Source: Hofstenia miamia (taxonomy: Eukaryota > Xenacoelomorpha > Acoela > Hofsteniidae). From it: a DNA stretch of 64,000 nucleotides. The position numbers were made by a program, and so were the translations under genes. The notes below the pieces were generated by a model. It worked only from the letters and a program-made list of their open reading frames with translations. It did not search any database and had not been told where the DNA came from. The DNA is taken from the NCBI GenBank assembly GCA_900660155.1, contig CABFPE010000509.1, forward strand, positions 79,471 through 143,470, read 5' to 3'. This document shows, in pieces, positions 1 through 12,200 of the stretch. How positions within the stretch are numbered: the stretch's first letter is position 1; each line of letters opens with the position of its first letter.

Positions 1-274
1 ACTTGTACAATGGGGAATATTTAAGATAGCATTTATAATTAAAGATCGCATTTAACTACATGAAAGTAAAAGGGAAAACAAATTTTTGGAATTGGCCAAC
101 GAAGAAAAATCACATTTAAATTACAAAAGACCTCAATCAATTCCAACAACCAAGATTAATTATTGAAGAAAATACTGTTTTTGAAATCCTAATAAGTGTT
201 TAACATTTCATTTGTATTGATTTTATGTGCAAATGATTTTAAAAATAAATAATTATAATAATAATAACTAACTA

Positions 275-590
275 GAAATGAGGCCCATACTATCATTAAA
301 AGACCTAGAAATTTAACTTTTTCTAGTAATATGCTATGATCAATCGAATCAAATGCTTTCGAAAGGTCTAAACAAGCCTACTGCTGAGTATTCATTATCA
401 TCTATCGTTTTTCTCATTTTCCAATAGCTTGTACTAAAGCGTTGCTGGTAGAAATACCTTTAAGAAAACCATGTTCATGTTGTGTTTTGGAGTAAAGATC
501 ATGTTTGTAAAAATGCTCATTAATTTGATTAAAATGAATTCGTTCAATTACTTTGCTGATTGGGGGGGGTGGATGAATACACCATTATCG
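275..590 (-). mobile_element. LINE (CR1/L2-like) reverse transcriptase fragment
   Basis: Read on the minus strand, this stretch gives a degraded non-LTR retrotransposon reverse transcriptase. A segment like PISKVIERIHFNQINEHFY is followed by HGFLKGISTSNALVQAIG and then by DLSKAFDSIDHSILLEKV, the hallmark DLSKAFD core of LINE polymerases. Stop codons and a reading-frame change lie between the blocks, so it is dead. The match stops near 275 without a recognisable 3' tail. The assignment to the CR1/L2 group rests on general motif style only. Confidence 0.8.
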
Positions 591-879
591 CTATTTTCAT
601 TTTTCAAAATATATGTAGGATATCATTCATGACTGAGTATGATTGATCATGTTAGCATTTCATAGTAAAAATTACGTAAATATATGAAATCGAGGTACAT
701 ATGGCTCATAATAATAGAGATATTTCATACATTTTTATAATGTTACTAGAATATTAACAAAGATTTTTAAGGTTATGTACCGAATTGGTTGGTAAAAGCG
801 TATGCATCTGAACTTTTCTATCCCATTCTGTATTTGCTCAATCACTCTTTATTTGAGGCTTGCGCTACCCCATCTAATG

Positions 880-1450
880 CGGCTCACTTATCTGTTTGGT
901 GAAGGTAACTAAGGATAAAGATGTATTCTCCGACACTCGCCAAATTTCTGTTAGCTCACAAACTGACAAATATTGGGAACATTATTCTAGAAAACGAGCG
1001 AAAGTAATTATGATTCTTAATAACAGATTAGAAACACCTTTGGCTAAGGATCTTTTGCTATTCCTACATAGAACTTTTTAAATATTGGTGTGAAATTTAC
1101 ATTCTTACAAGGTTAACTGGTGCGAGCTGCCACTAAGTGTACGTTTTTGTATCAAATGATTCGACTTGCATTAGAGTCCTGTGCTCCCATTTGTCAATTT
1201 CAAATACCCTCTAAGCAAGAATATTAGCTGGAAGGTGTTCAAAAAAGATTTTTTCGTATTTTGTTGCTAAAATTCAATTATGAAACTGCATGTGAATGAC
1301 TTAATTCTACTTCTTTATCTATTCTATATACTAGACTCTGGAAAGTTAGTCAGGTCCCCGCTAACCATTTAACCGCTTATTATCTAGTAAGAATGCTCTT
1401 TAAAATAACAAAAAATAAAAGAAATTAATACAAAGAGTGATCGTCTGAAA
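880..1450 (+). mobile_element. LINE ORF2 C-terminal remnant
   Basis: Broken plus-strand frames carry the pattern found downstream of LINE reverse transcriptases. One reads like RLALESCAPIC...LEGVQKRFFRILLLKFNYE, which corresponds to the usual 'LEYCS.VW.P....I..IE.VQ+RF.R' block. Several stops interrupt it. A 61-codon open stretch at 896-1081 belongs to the same remnant and is not a gene. Confidence 0.6.
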
Positions 1451-1489
1451 CCAATTCATTTAGTAATATTTAGTCAATTGTAATAATGT

Positions 1490-2110
1490 AAATGTAGATA
1501 ATAAAAATATTCAGCGTCCCAAGTTTGTAAAATACCTAAGGCTATATTTAGCTTCTGATTTATCCTGGAAACTACATGTGTTACGTTGTAAGAGTGACTG
1601 CTCCTATAGCAAGATACCTGCCAGGTGAACGAAATCTCAGTATGTTTTTTGCTTATCTTCTACCTAAATACCTATATTATGCTACCGTTATTGCCACAAA
1701 CCTCACTGAAAAACAAAGAAAAAATCTTCGCCGTCCACTTGCCTTGCATGCAAAAATTCTATGAGACAGAAAATGGTTAATTTAATCGAGGAACGTTTCG
1801 TTAAACAATTTTCTGCAACCGTTAAAACATTGAAGAAAATACGTCACATCCACTACACAGTTAGCTTCAAAAATTTCGCAGTACTTCTAACAGTTGACAA
1901 CGTTATTGTTTACCAAAAATACGAACTGAGATATACAAAAATTCATTTATACCCATTGCCCTACGCTATTTAATACATAAACGAATCCCTCGCTTCATTA
2001 TACATATACAGTGTTGATGTGCATTTCAATATATATAATTGTATTCCCTATTTACACCTGTTGTACCTTGTAAAGGAAATGAAATAAACCTTATTATTAT
2101 TATTATTATT
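1490..2110 (+). mobile_element. LINE 3' end with (ATT)n tail
   Basis: Plus-strand frames near 1525 resemble the conserved 'VKYLGLYLSSDLSWKLH' segment of LINE ORF2. They are followed by decayed C-terminal sequence, an untranslated region, the string GAAATAAACC and a TTATTATTATTATTATTATT tail at 2091-2110. A short trinucleotide tail directly after an AATAAA-like motif is characteristic of CR1/RTE-type LINEs. Short open frames at 1576-1764 and 1761-1973 are pieces of this remnant. Confidence 0.65.
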
Positions 2111-2111
2111 A

Positions 2112-4140
2112 AATCTTGCAGAATATCGTACTACGGTTTGTGATGACCTTGAATTGTCTCTAGTTTAAGCTAAGGCGTTCACTTAGAAATTATCAAACCG
2201 CCTTGCAACTCTGCGTTAAACCACCTCGACGTTTTGGCCGCATGTTATTCTTAATCACATTTATTCATTGATTTAATAACTCATTATTTACCAAACATTT
2301 GTCAAACATTTTTGAACGGAGGTTGATTTTAGTATGGATAGCAATGTGTAAATCAAATAAATCAAATTGAATTTAAAATGTGTGCATATTGAGACATTCC
2401 AAAAATATTTTTATTAAAATCATATTTAATCATTTTTGTTATTTTTTATTATGTAGCTTAAAAATCTTAGCAGAAGAGTACACTGAGAAAGTACAAAATG
2501 ATATTTAAAAGTTTTAAATATTTTTGGAGAAAGTCGTAAAAAAAATTTTCATACGCGTTTGAATTTGTGTTTATAACAAATACCACTGATGCTAAGAATG
2601 CTGATAATGTGATGAAATTAACTTTCCTTTGATCACTATTTTGATGAAAATAATTTGGTATTTAACACAAGGACATTCTATATTCAGTATATCCTTGTTT
2701 AAAATGATTATTGTAACCATAGAAATGATAATTATTTGAATGAATGCGATTGGATTAAAATTACAATCACAAGTGCAATAAAGAAAAATTACATATTTCT
2801 TGTGTGAGAATAATTTTTGTTAGTTGTAAATAAAATGAAGGATAATCTCCTTATGATTCTTTCGTTAGAATCTACTTGAATATCAAAATGAAAATTGCAT
2901 ATATTTTCACTAAAATTTACTCTATTCCTGTAGGGTGAATACGTAACTCACATTTCTGCAAATAGTGCTGTAATTACATAAATGAAATTTAGTAAAGCTC
3001 CTTTAAGGAGACAGGTACTTGGTGGATTTTTTGTTATAGCTCATCTAAGGTTTCATTCTCGATTTTTTCGTTTACAAAATTGTGGGGTAAATAAAGTGTA
3101 AATTATACTTATGCTATAAACATCCACACAACTCATGCTCAGAAACCAGTAGGAAGTTTTAGGTGTACTCTATTCTCAGGTGATTACCTTTAAAGCAGTA
3201 TATAATATATAGCCACTTAATATTTATTTAGAGATTGTCAAAAAATGTGACACTTGGCCAATGACGCCATCAGATTTCCTGGGATCAAAAAAATCTTTTT
3301 TTATTTTCAACTTCTACAATATAATGCACAATTGCATGGAAAATTTACTTAAATGTCAGTTTTTATGCAACAATTCCATTTTCGTGCATCCACAACCAAA
3401 ATACTGTTTATTTGAAAATTTGAAATTAAATTTTTATAGAGCTTAGAGAAAAAAAGTTTGTAATGATTATGTTTTATTCACGATGCCACTGATTGCCAGT
3501 TCGTTTTCTGGAATTGAGAAATCGTACAAATTTGTAATGCACTTGATTTTTCAATAAAAAATTGAGGTTATTTGGCTTCAGCTTCCTTAACTTGAAAATT
3601 TTCATTCTGAAAACGTTCTTTTTTCCATAACAAAGTGTTCTTTGAATTCACAGTGGTCCACTTAGTAAGCCTATTCATTCTAATGATTGACTTTTGACCG
3701 TAGGAGTACATAGTTATCTTTGCATGATTCAAAATTCAAAATATCTAATAGCAAACGTCTTCAATAATTAAAACCTATTTCTTTAAATAGTAAATATGCA
3801 ACAAAAGCGCAGCAATTATTTGTATTCAAAAAATCATGCAATCGAAATGCTATGTCATTTCAACAACTATGCTAAAGTAATTTCTTTCAATAGAAAGCGG
3901 CGGTTAGCTAAATGTTACCCAATAAAAAACAAAATTTATGACTATCTGAGTATTACGTCTCAGACAAGTCAGCAATAAGGTTACAGATACCTTCCACAAT
4001 TAATCAGATTTCTGTAGTAGCAGTCGGTTTAAAAACAATTGACAAAATAATAAAAATTGACATTATTCTACGAATACTAATTCTACTGTAGGAGGTGATT
4101 AGCACTACTACTACTATCTTTCTGCCTCCGCATCTGAAAT
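2112..4140. other. No gene recognised
   Basis: This is AT-rich DNA with only short chance reading frames (for example 3261-3446 and 3796-3978). I see no splice-bounded exon, no transposon termini and no RNA gene here. Confidence 0.5.
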
Positions 4141-4147
4141 AATCTAG

Positions 4148-4240
4148 TAGGGTCCCGCTGTATACCGATACCTAAACCGATATCGCGGTATTTTGATAAT
4201 ACCGAAGAATACCGATACCGCGGTATCTTGCACTATAAAA
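4148..4240. repeat. ATACCG-rich inverted-repeat cluster, possible hAT terminus
   Basis: Within about 80 bp the motif ATACCG or its complement recurs about eight times, ending in the palindrome ATACCGCGGTAT. Such dense CCGATACC/GGTATCGG arrays are typical of subterminal repeats near the ends of some hAT elements, where transposase binds. No opposite terminus or target duplication was found, so the superfamily is a guess. Confidence 0.4.
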
Positions 4241-4961
4241 TTGAATGGCATTTTACTTAGGATATGTGCATTGTATGCAAGTCCGCTTGTCAATATTTAC
4301 AGCATGCAAACTTGGAATGTTTCTTGTAACTCATGAACTAATGAAGATATTTACAATCTGAAAACATCACAAGATTCTTTCCCTTTTCTTTTTCTATTTA
4401 ATTTCTCGACATGGCTTTGTGCGAATGGCGCGACTGGACGGGAGTCACACAGTTTTTTTTCAAAAAATATTTCAGAATCGTTGTTGTTGCAATGGACTTT
4501 AGACCGCCTCATTATCTGAACATAAGGTATGGAAAAATTAAATTTCTCAATGAAAATAATTGCTATCTGTATATACTTCAGGCACAAGAAAATCTTTTAG
4601 CAAAAGTCTTCATTGCGTGAGTGGGCCCCAGTTAGCTCCCCAACCGAAAGATGTGTCCAAGCAAAAAGCTTTCAATATTTCTTAACAGACTTAGATACAA
4701 ATATTCAAAAAAGTGGATAAATCATTTTGTTACTCCATTGTAACATTATGAGAAATAGGGTTAAACATTGTTCAATGGATAAGTTAAAAATTCTATTTTA
4801 TTTGTCAGAGACTAATGTTCCATAAAAATCATGCATGTTTGTAACTACTATGTCTATCATAAGACAAGAAAGTCAAAATTTACAAAACAATTTCCCTTTA
4901 CAAAGGAACTCCGAAAATGTTCAAGATAGCAAGTGCTTGCCACTATTATTTTAATCTTAAT

Positions 4962-4964
<3 letters not shown>

Positions 4965-4995
<31 letters not shown>
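4965..4995. repeat. (TA)n microsatellite
   Basis: An uninterrupted TA dinucleotide run of about 31 bp. Confidence 0.95.
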
Positions 4996-4998
<3 letters not shown>

Positions 4999-5590
4999 AA
5001 ATATACTATTGATTTTTCGTAGTCATACGAACCAAATCGCCTCTCAAAATTTCCATACTGTTGGGCCCTATAACCTAGCAATTATTCAAAGCTTTGATTG
5101 ATTGTGTAAATTACATATGTAAAATTAAGCAGCTAAAATAATAAATAACTAATGACGGCCGTCAAAATACGAAAAGGGCTAGAAAATGGGACCGGCTCAG
5201 GTTGCGTACGGGTAATAAATAATTGGCCCTTTTACAAATCTGAATTAATGTCTAACTTCCATTTAAACCTATTTATACTAGCATTACTTTAAAGTAACAA
5301 ATCGTTGAGTCAAGATTTTCAATAATTGTACCAAAGCTTCTTAAGAAATATTGGAAGCTTTTTGTATTGACATAACTATGGTTCGTCCCCCTCATTTAAT
5401 GATGAAGATTTGTGCCTGAAATATATAAACATTTTTAAATTATGTTGTAAAACATTCGAATGGCAATCAATGTCCATGGGAAAAACAGCTGTCCTCAAAT
5501 ATTTCCTTTCTGAAGAAAACTCATGTGAGGCCCTTTCAGGCCTCTATTTTATGGAGTTTTCAAATTTAAAATATCTTCATTAGTTATAAG

Positions 5591-5888
5591 CACTGTCGCA
5601 CAGGCCGGCAGATTTTCGCGGGCCTGAGCCGGGCGGCCGTTGTCCATATATTTTTCAGCCGGTAGAGGCCTGTTACGTGTCGTTGTTGTTTTTTACTACG
5701 ACTTATTCCCTATGCATTTTGCAAAGCTCTGCATGCACCTAGGAAGATAAATTTCTTCTTCACTTGATTCACTTTTACACTAAAGTCCCTTACAGCAGCT
5801 ACATTAGTTACAATATTCCGAAATAACTTAATTCTTTTTTATTTGCGGGCAGAAAGGCCTGCAAAATTACGGCCGGTGTGCAACTCTG
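5591..5888. mobile_element. hAT-type MITE with 8-bp target duplication
   Basis: This 298-bp element has imperfect terminal inverted repeats. The left end begins CACTGTCGCACAGGCCGGC and the right end, read inward on the other strand, begins CAGAGTTGCACACCGGCC. It is flanked on both sides by the identical 8-mer GTTATAAG (5583-5590 and 5889-5896). An 8-bp duplication with CAG-type ends is the hAT signature. The ends are GC-rich against an AT-rich background, and no transposase is encoded, so it is non-autonomous. The perfect duplication suggests a moderately recent insertion. Confidence 0.88.
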
Positions 5889-6216
5889 GTTATAAGCGCT
5901 TAAAAATCTTTGACGAAGTCATCACAGATTGTGACAATTCTTAGTACAATTAGAGTTGAATCCTCTCAGATCATAAAGATTAAACAAAAATAGAAAAGAA
6001 ATTGTATATTTTAAAAAATTTAAAATGTTGTCAATGCTAAGTGAATTTTAATTGTCACCATGCGATTGACGGTATTTGAATTCTTAGATATCACCTGCTC
6101 ATTTCATCGATCTGACGAAGGAATTAATGCTATAGCGTGTTGCACAACAATCTATTTGGTATACTACCAATATAATCACCATGTGAGCCAAATCTCTATA
6201 ACAACACAGTGAATTT

Positions 6217-6232
6217 AATTTGTCTAATAGCC
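6217..6232 (+). promoter_or_regulatory. Possible splice acceptor just before the kinase start codon
   Basis: The sequence TTTGTCTAATAG ends two bases before the ATG at 6233 and has the form of a 3' splice site. It could accept a 5'-untranslated-region exon or a trans-spliced leader. No donor or leader exon is visible, so this is inference. The ATG itself lies in a strong Kozak context, GCCATGG. Confidence 0.4.
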
Positions 6233-9200
6233 ATGGAAATTGACATCAATGAAAGACTTGAGCGCATTCGTGAAATTAAAGTTTCAAATCCTGATAACAT
6301 AGGAATCTCTTGTTTTTCAGAGGATTACTTCAATACCCTTAATGATGATCAGAAAATCGGTTTGCTGAAATGCATTAATAGTGGCATAGAAAATCCACAC
6401 TCCAACGTTGGTTGCTATGCTATGCAACCCACTGATTATGACACGTTTGAAAACTTTTTTACTCCGGTCTTAGAAAAGTATCATAATGTTGATCTATCGG
6501 TTAAAAAGCATGAAAATAATTGGACTATCCCTGGAGACAAAATACTCGATGTTTCTGAACTCGGATTAGAACCTTTGTCTATGCGTGTTCGGGTTGGACG
6601 AAATCTAAAAGAATTTCCATTACCAGGGGCAATGACAAAGCAAGAGCGGATAGACTTAGAAAACGCCATGCTGAAAGTGTTCGATAAACTTATTGCAGAC
6701 CCAGATTTTGGTGGTGAGTATGTATCTATAACACCGGAACATTCGCATTTTATAAACGAGGAACGCTATAATGAATTAGTTGCACAACATTTAATGTTTA
6801 AAGATATGTCAGAAGACACGTACTTAAAAACAGCCGGGATATCATCCGATTGGCCATATGGACGAGGTTGCTATATATCAAAGGATAAAGGAGCGATTGT
6901 TTGGGTTGGTGAAGAAGATCATCTGCGTATTATATCTATGAAGGTTTCGACAGTAATAAATGATGTATTCAATCGATTGAAAACTATTATTGATACAGTA
7001 GAAGAACTTATTGAAGGAGGGTGCGCGAATTCACCTAAATTTGGAGTGATTACATCATGTCCTACTAATTTAGGAACAGCAATGCGAGCTTCTGTGTTAA
7101 TTAAATTGCCTAATCTTACTGCTGATGGTACTGATGCAAAGGCAAAACAGATTTGCAAGCAGTTTGGTTTATCTGTCAGGGGATTGGGAGGAGAACATAC
7201 GCCTATTGGTGCAGATGGAACAGTCGACATTTCACCCTCATCTCGCTTTTGTATTAGTGAAGCAGAAATAGTTCAAGCATTGTATGATGGTGTAAAAACA
7301 GTGTATCAAAAAGAAAAAGAATGTAATTCTGAAAAAACAAATGAAGAAAAACTAGAGTTAATTTCAAAATATAAAGTGGAATATCCTAACAATATTGGTG
7401 TTCAATGCTTTGATATCAATTACTACAACTCACTCTCTGAAGATCATCAAAACAGATTATTGAAATGTCTAAATAGCGGAATAGAAAACCCAGAATCTCA
7501 AGTAGGCGTCTATGCAATGCATCCAAGTGATTATGATGATTTAAGTCAGTTTTTCATTCCAGTGCTAGAGCAGTATCATAAAGTTGATCTTTCAAAAAAA
7601 TCGCATGAAACCAATTGGAAGATACCAGGAGATAAAATTCTTGATGTAGCAAATCTTGGTTTGCCACCACTTTCAATGAGGGTTAGAGTTGGCAGAAATT
7701 TAAAAAAATTTCCCTTACCTGGTGCAATGTCAAAATCAGAGAGAATGGATATGGAAAATGAAATGTGCAAAGTATTCAATAAACTAATTTCTGATCCAAA
7801 TTTTGGAGGCGCCTATTATTCATTGACTCCAAATCATCCCAACTTTATTGACAATGACCGTTATGAAGAATTGGTGAGGCAGCATTTAATGTTCAAAGAT
7901 ATGGCTAATGACACCTATCTAAATGCTGCAGGAATTTCATCAGATTGGCCATTTGGTAGAGGCTGTTATGTTTCAACTGATAAAAGAGTAATTATTTGGG
8001 TTGGAGAAGAAGACCACTTAAGAATTATTTCAATGAAAGTGTCTACAGTTATTAATGAAGTGTTTGATCGTCTCAAAGCAGTGATAGATACAGTTGAAGA
8101 CTTAATTGAAGGTGGTTGTGCAAGCTCTCCAAAATTTGGTGTAGTCACATCATGTCCAACAAATCTTGGAACAGCAATGCGAGCTTCAGTATTAATTAAG
8201 TTGCCTAATCTTACTGCTGATGGTACTGATACCAAGGCAAAAAAAATTTGCAAGGAGTTTGGTTTATCTGTCAGGGGATTAGGAGGAGAACATACGCCTA
8301 TTGGTGCAGATGGCACTGTGGACATTTCACCATCATCTAGGTTTTGCATAAGTGAATCAGAAATTGTTCAAGCATTGTATGATGGTGTAAAAACAGTGTA
8401 TCAAAAAGAAAAAGAGTGTAATACTGAAAAAACAAATGAAGAAAAACTAGAGTTAATTTCAAAATATAAAGTGGAATATCCTAACAATATTGGTGTTCAA
8501 TGCTTTGATATCAATTACTACAACTCACTCTCAGAAGATCATCAAACCAGATTATTGAAATGTCTAAATAGCGGAATAGAAAACCCAGAATCTCAAGTAG
8601 GCGTCTATGCAATGCATCCAAGTGATTATGATGATTTAAGTCAGTTTTTCATTCCAGTGCTAGAGCAGTATCATAAAGTTGATCTTTCAAAAAAATCGCA
8701 TGAAACCAATTGGAAGATACCAGGAGATAAAATTCTTGATGTAGCAAATCTTGGTTTGCCACCACTTTCAATGAGGGTTAGAGTTGGCAGAAATTTAAAA
8801 AAATTTCCCTTACCTGGTGCAATGTCAAAATCAGAGAGAATGGATATGGAAAATGAAATGTGCAAAGTATTCAATAAACTAATTTCTGATCCAAATTTTG
8901 GAGGCGCCTATTATTCATTGACTCCAAATCATCCCAACTTTATTGACAATGACCGTTATGAAGAATTGGTGAGGCAGCATTTAATGTTCAAAGATATGGC
9001 TAATGACACCTATCTAAATGCTGCAGGAATTTCATCAGATTGGCCATTTGGTAGAGGCTGTTATGTTTCAACTGATAAAAGAGTAATTATTTGGGTTGGA
9101 GAAGAAGACCACCTAAGAATTATTTCAATGAAAGTGTCTACAGTTATTAATGAAGTGTTTGATCGTCTCAAAGCAGTGATAGATACAGTTGAAGACTTAA

Positions 9201-12200
9201 TTGAAGGTGGTTGTGCAAGCTCTCCAAAATTTGGTGTAGTCACATCATGTCCAACAAATCTTGGAACAGCAATGAGAGCTTCAGTATTAATTAAGTTGCC
9301 TAATCTTACTGCTGATGGTACTGATACCAAGGCAAAAAAAATTTGCAAGGAGTTTGGTTTATCTGTCAGGGGATTAGGAGGAGAACATACGCCTATTGGT
9401 GCAGATGGCACTGTGGACATTTCACCATCATCTAGATTTTGCATAAGTGAATCAGAAATTGTTCAAGCATTGTATGATGGTGTAAAAACTGTGTATCAAA
9501 AAGAAAAAGAGTGTAATACTGAAAAAACAAATGAAGAAAAACTAGAGTTAATTTCAAAATATAAAGTGGAATATCCTAACAATATTGGTGTTCAATGCTT
9601 TGATATCAATTACTACAACTCACTCTCAGAGGATCATCAAACCAGATTATTGAAATGTCTAAATAGCGGAATAGAAAACCCAGAATCCCAAGTAGGCGTC
9701 TATGCAATGCATCCAAGTGATTATGATGATTTAAGTCAGTTTTTCATTCCAGTGCTAGAGCAGTATCATAAAGTTGATCTTTCAAAAAAATCGCATGAAA
9801 CCAATTGGAAGATACCAGGAGATAAAATTCTTGATGTAGCAAATCTTGGTTTGCCACCACTTTCAATGAGGGTTAGAGTTGGCAGAAATTTAAAAAAATT
9901 TCCCTTACCTGGTGCAATGTCAAAATCAGAGAGAATGGATATGGAAAATGAAATGTGCAAAGTATTCAATAAACTAATTTCTGATCCAAATTTTGGAGGC
10001 GCCTATTATTCATTGACTCCAAATCATCCCAACTTTATTGACAATGACCGTTATGAAGAATTGGTGAGGCAGCATTTAATGTTCAAAGATATGGCTAATG
10101 ACACCTATCTAAATGCTGCAGGAATTTCATCAGATTGGCCATTTGGTAGAGGCTGTTATGTTTCAACTGACAAAAAGGTAATTATTTGGGTTGGAGAAGA
10201 AGACCACCTAAGAATTATTTCAATGAAAGTGTCTACAGTTATTAATGAAGTGTTTGATCGTCTCAAAGCAGTGATAGATACAGTTGAAGACTTAATTGAA
10301 GGTGGTTGTGCAAGCTCTCCAAAATTTGGTGTAGTCACATCATGTCCAACAAATCTTGGAACAGCAATGAGAGCTTCAGTATTAATTAAGTTGCCTAATC
10401 TTACTGCTGATGGTACTGATACCAAGGCAAAAAAAATTTGCAAGGAGTTTGGTTTATCTGTCAGGGGATTAGGAGGAGAACATACGCCTATTGGTGCAGA
10501 TGGCACTGTGGACATTTCACCATCATCTAGGTTTTGCATAAGTGAATCAGAAATTGTTCAAGCATTGTATGATGGTGTAAAAACAGTGTATAAAAAAGAA
10601 AAAGAGTGTAATACTGAAAAAACAAATGAAGAAAAACTAGAATTAATTTCAAAATATAAAGTGGAATATCCTAACAATATTGGTGTTCAATGCTTTGATA
10701 TCAATTACTACAACTCACTCTCAGAGGATCATCAAACCAGATTATTGAAATGTCTAAATAGCGGAATAGAAAACCCAGAATCTCAAGTAGGCGTCTATGC
10801 AATGCATCCAAGTGATTATGATGATTTAAGTCAGTTTTTCATTCCAGTGCTAGAGCAGTATCATAAAGTTGATCTTTCAAAAAAATCGCATGAAACCAAT
10901 TGGAAGATACCAGGAGATAAAATTCTTGATGTAGCAAATCTTGGTTTGCCACCACTTTCAATGAGGGTTAGAGTTGGCAGAAATTTAAAAAAATTTCCCT
11001 TACCTGGTGCAATGTCAAAATCAGAGAGAATGGATATGGAAAATGAAATGTGCAAAGTATTCAATAAACTAATTTCTGATCCAAATTTTGGAGGCGCCTA
11101 TTATTCATTGACTCCAAATCATCCCAACTTTATTGACAATGACCGTTATGAAGAATTGGTGAGGCAGCATTTAATGTTCAAAGATATGGCTAATGACACC
11201 TATCTAAATGCTGCAGGAATTTCATCAGATTGGCCATTTGGTAGAGGCTGTTATGTTTCAACTGATAAAAGAGTAATTATTTGGGTTGGAGAGGAAGACC
11301 ACCTAAGAATTATTTCAATGAAAGTGTCTACAGTTATTAATGAAGTTTTTGATCGTCTCAAGGCAGTGATAGATACTGTTGAAGACTTAATTGAAGGTGG
11401 TTGTGCAAGCTCTCCAAAATTTGGTGTTGTCACATCTTGCCCTACAAATCTTGGAACAGCAATGCGAGCTTCAGTATTAATTAAGTTGCCTAATCTTACT
11501 GCTGATGGTACTGATACCAAGGCAAAAAAAATTTGCAAGGAGTTTGGTTTATCTGTTAGAGGACTGGGAGGTGAACATACACCTATTGGCTCTGATGGTA
11601 CTGTGGACATTTCACCATCATCTAGGTTTTGCATAAGTGAATCAGAAATTGTTCAAGCGTTGTATGATGCTGTAAGAACAGTGTATCAAAAAGAAAAAGA
11701 GTGTAATACTGACAAAACAAATGAAGAAAAACTAGAATTAATTTCAAAATATAAAGTGGAATATCCTAACAATATTGGTGTTCAATGCTTTGATATCAAT
11801 TACTACAACTCACTCTCAGAAGATCATCAAACCAGATTATTGAAATGTCTAAATAGCGGAATAGAAAACCCAGAATCTCAAGTAGGCGTCTATGCAATGC
11901 ATCCAAGTGATTATGATGATTTAAGTCAGTTTTTCATTCCAGTGCTAGAGCAGTATCATAAAGTTGATCTTTCAAAAAAATCACATGAAACCAATTGGAA
12001 AATACCAGGAGATAAAATTCTTGATGTAGCAAATCTTGGTTTGCCACCACTTTCAATGAGGGTTAGAGTTGGCAGAAATTTAAAAAAATTTCCCTTACCT
12101 GGTGCAATGTCAAAATCAGAGAGAATGGATATGGAAAATGAAATGTGCAAAGTATTCAATAAACTAATTTCTGATCCAAATTTTGGAGGCGCCTATTATT

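Noticed and set aside
6209-6232. Upstream extension of the kinase frame to a GTG codon
   Set aside because: Nuclear animal genes start at ATG. The ATG at 6233 has an ideal context and the domain begins just after it.
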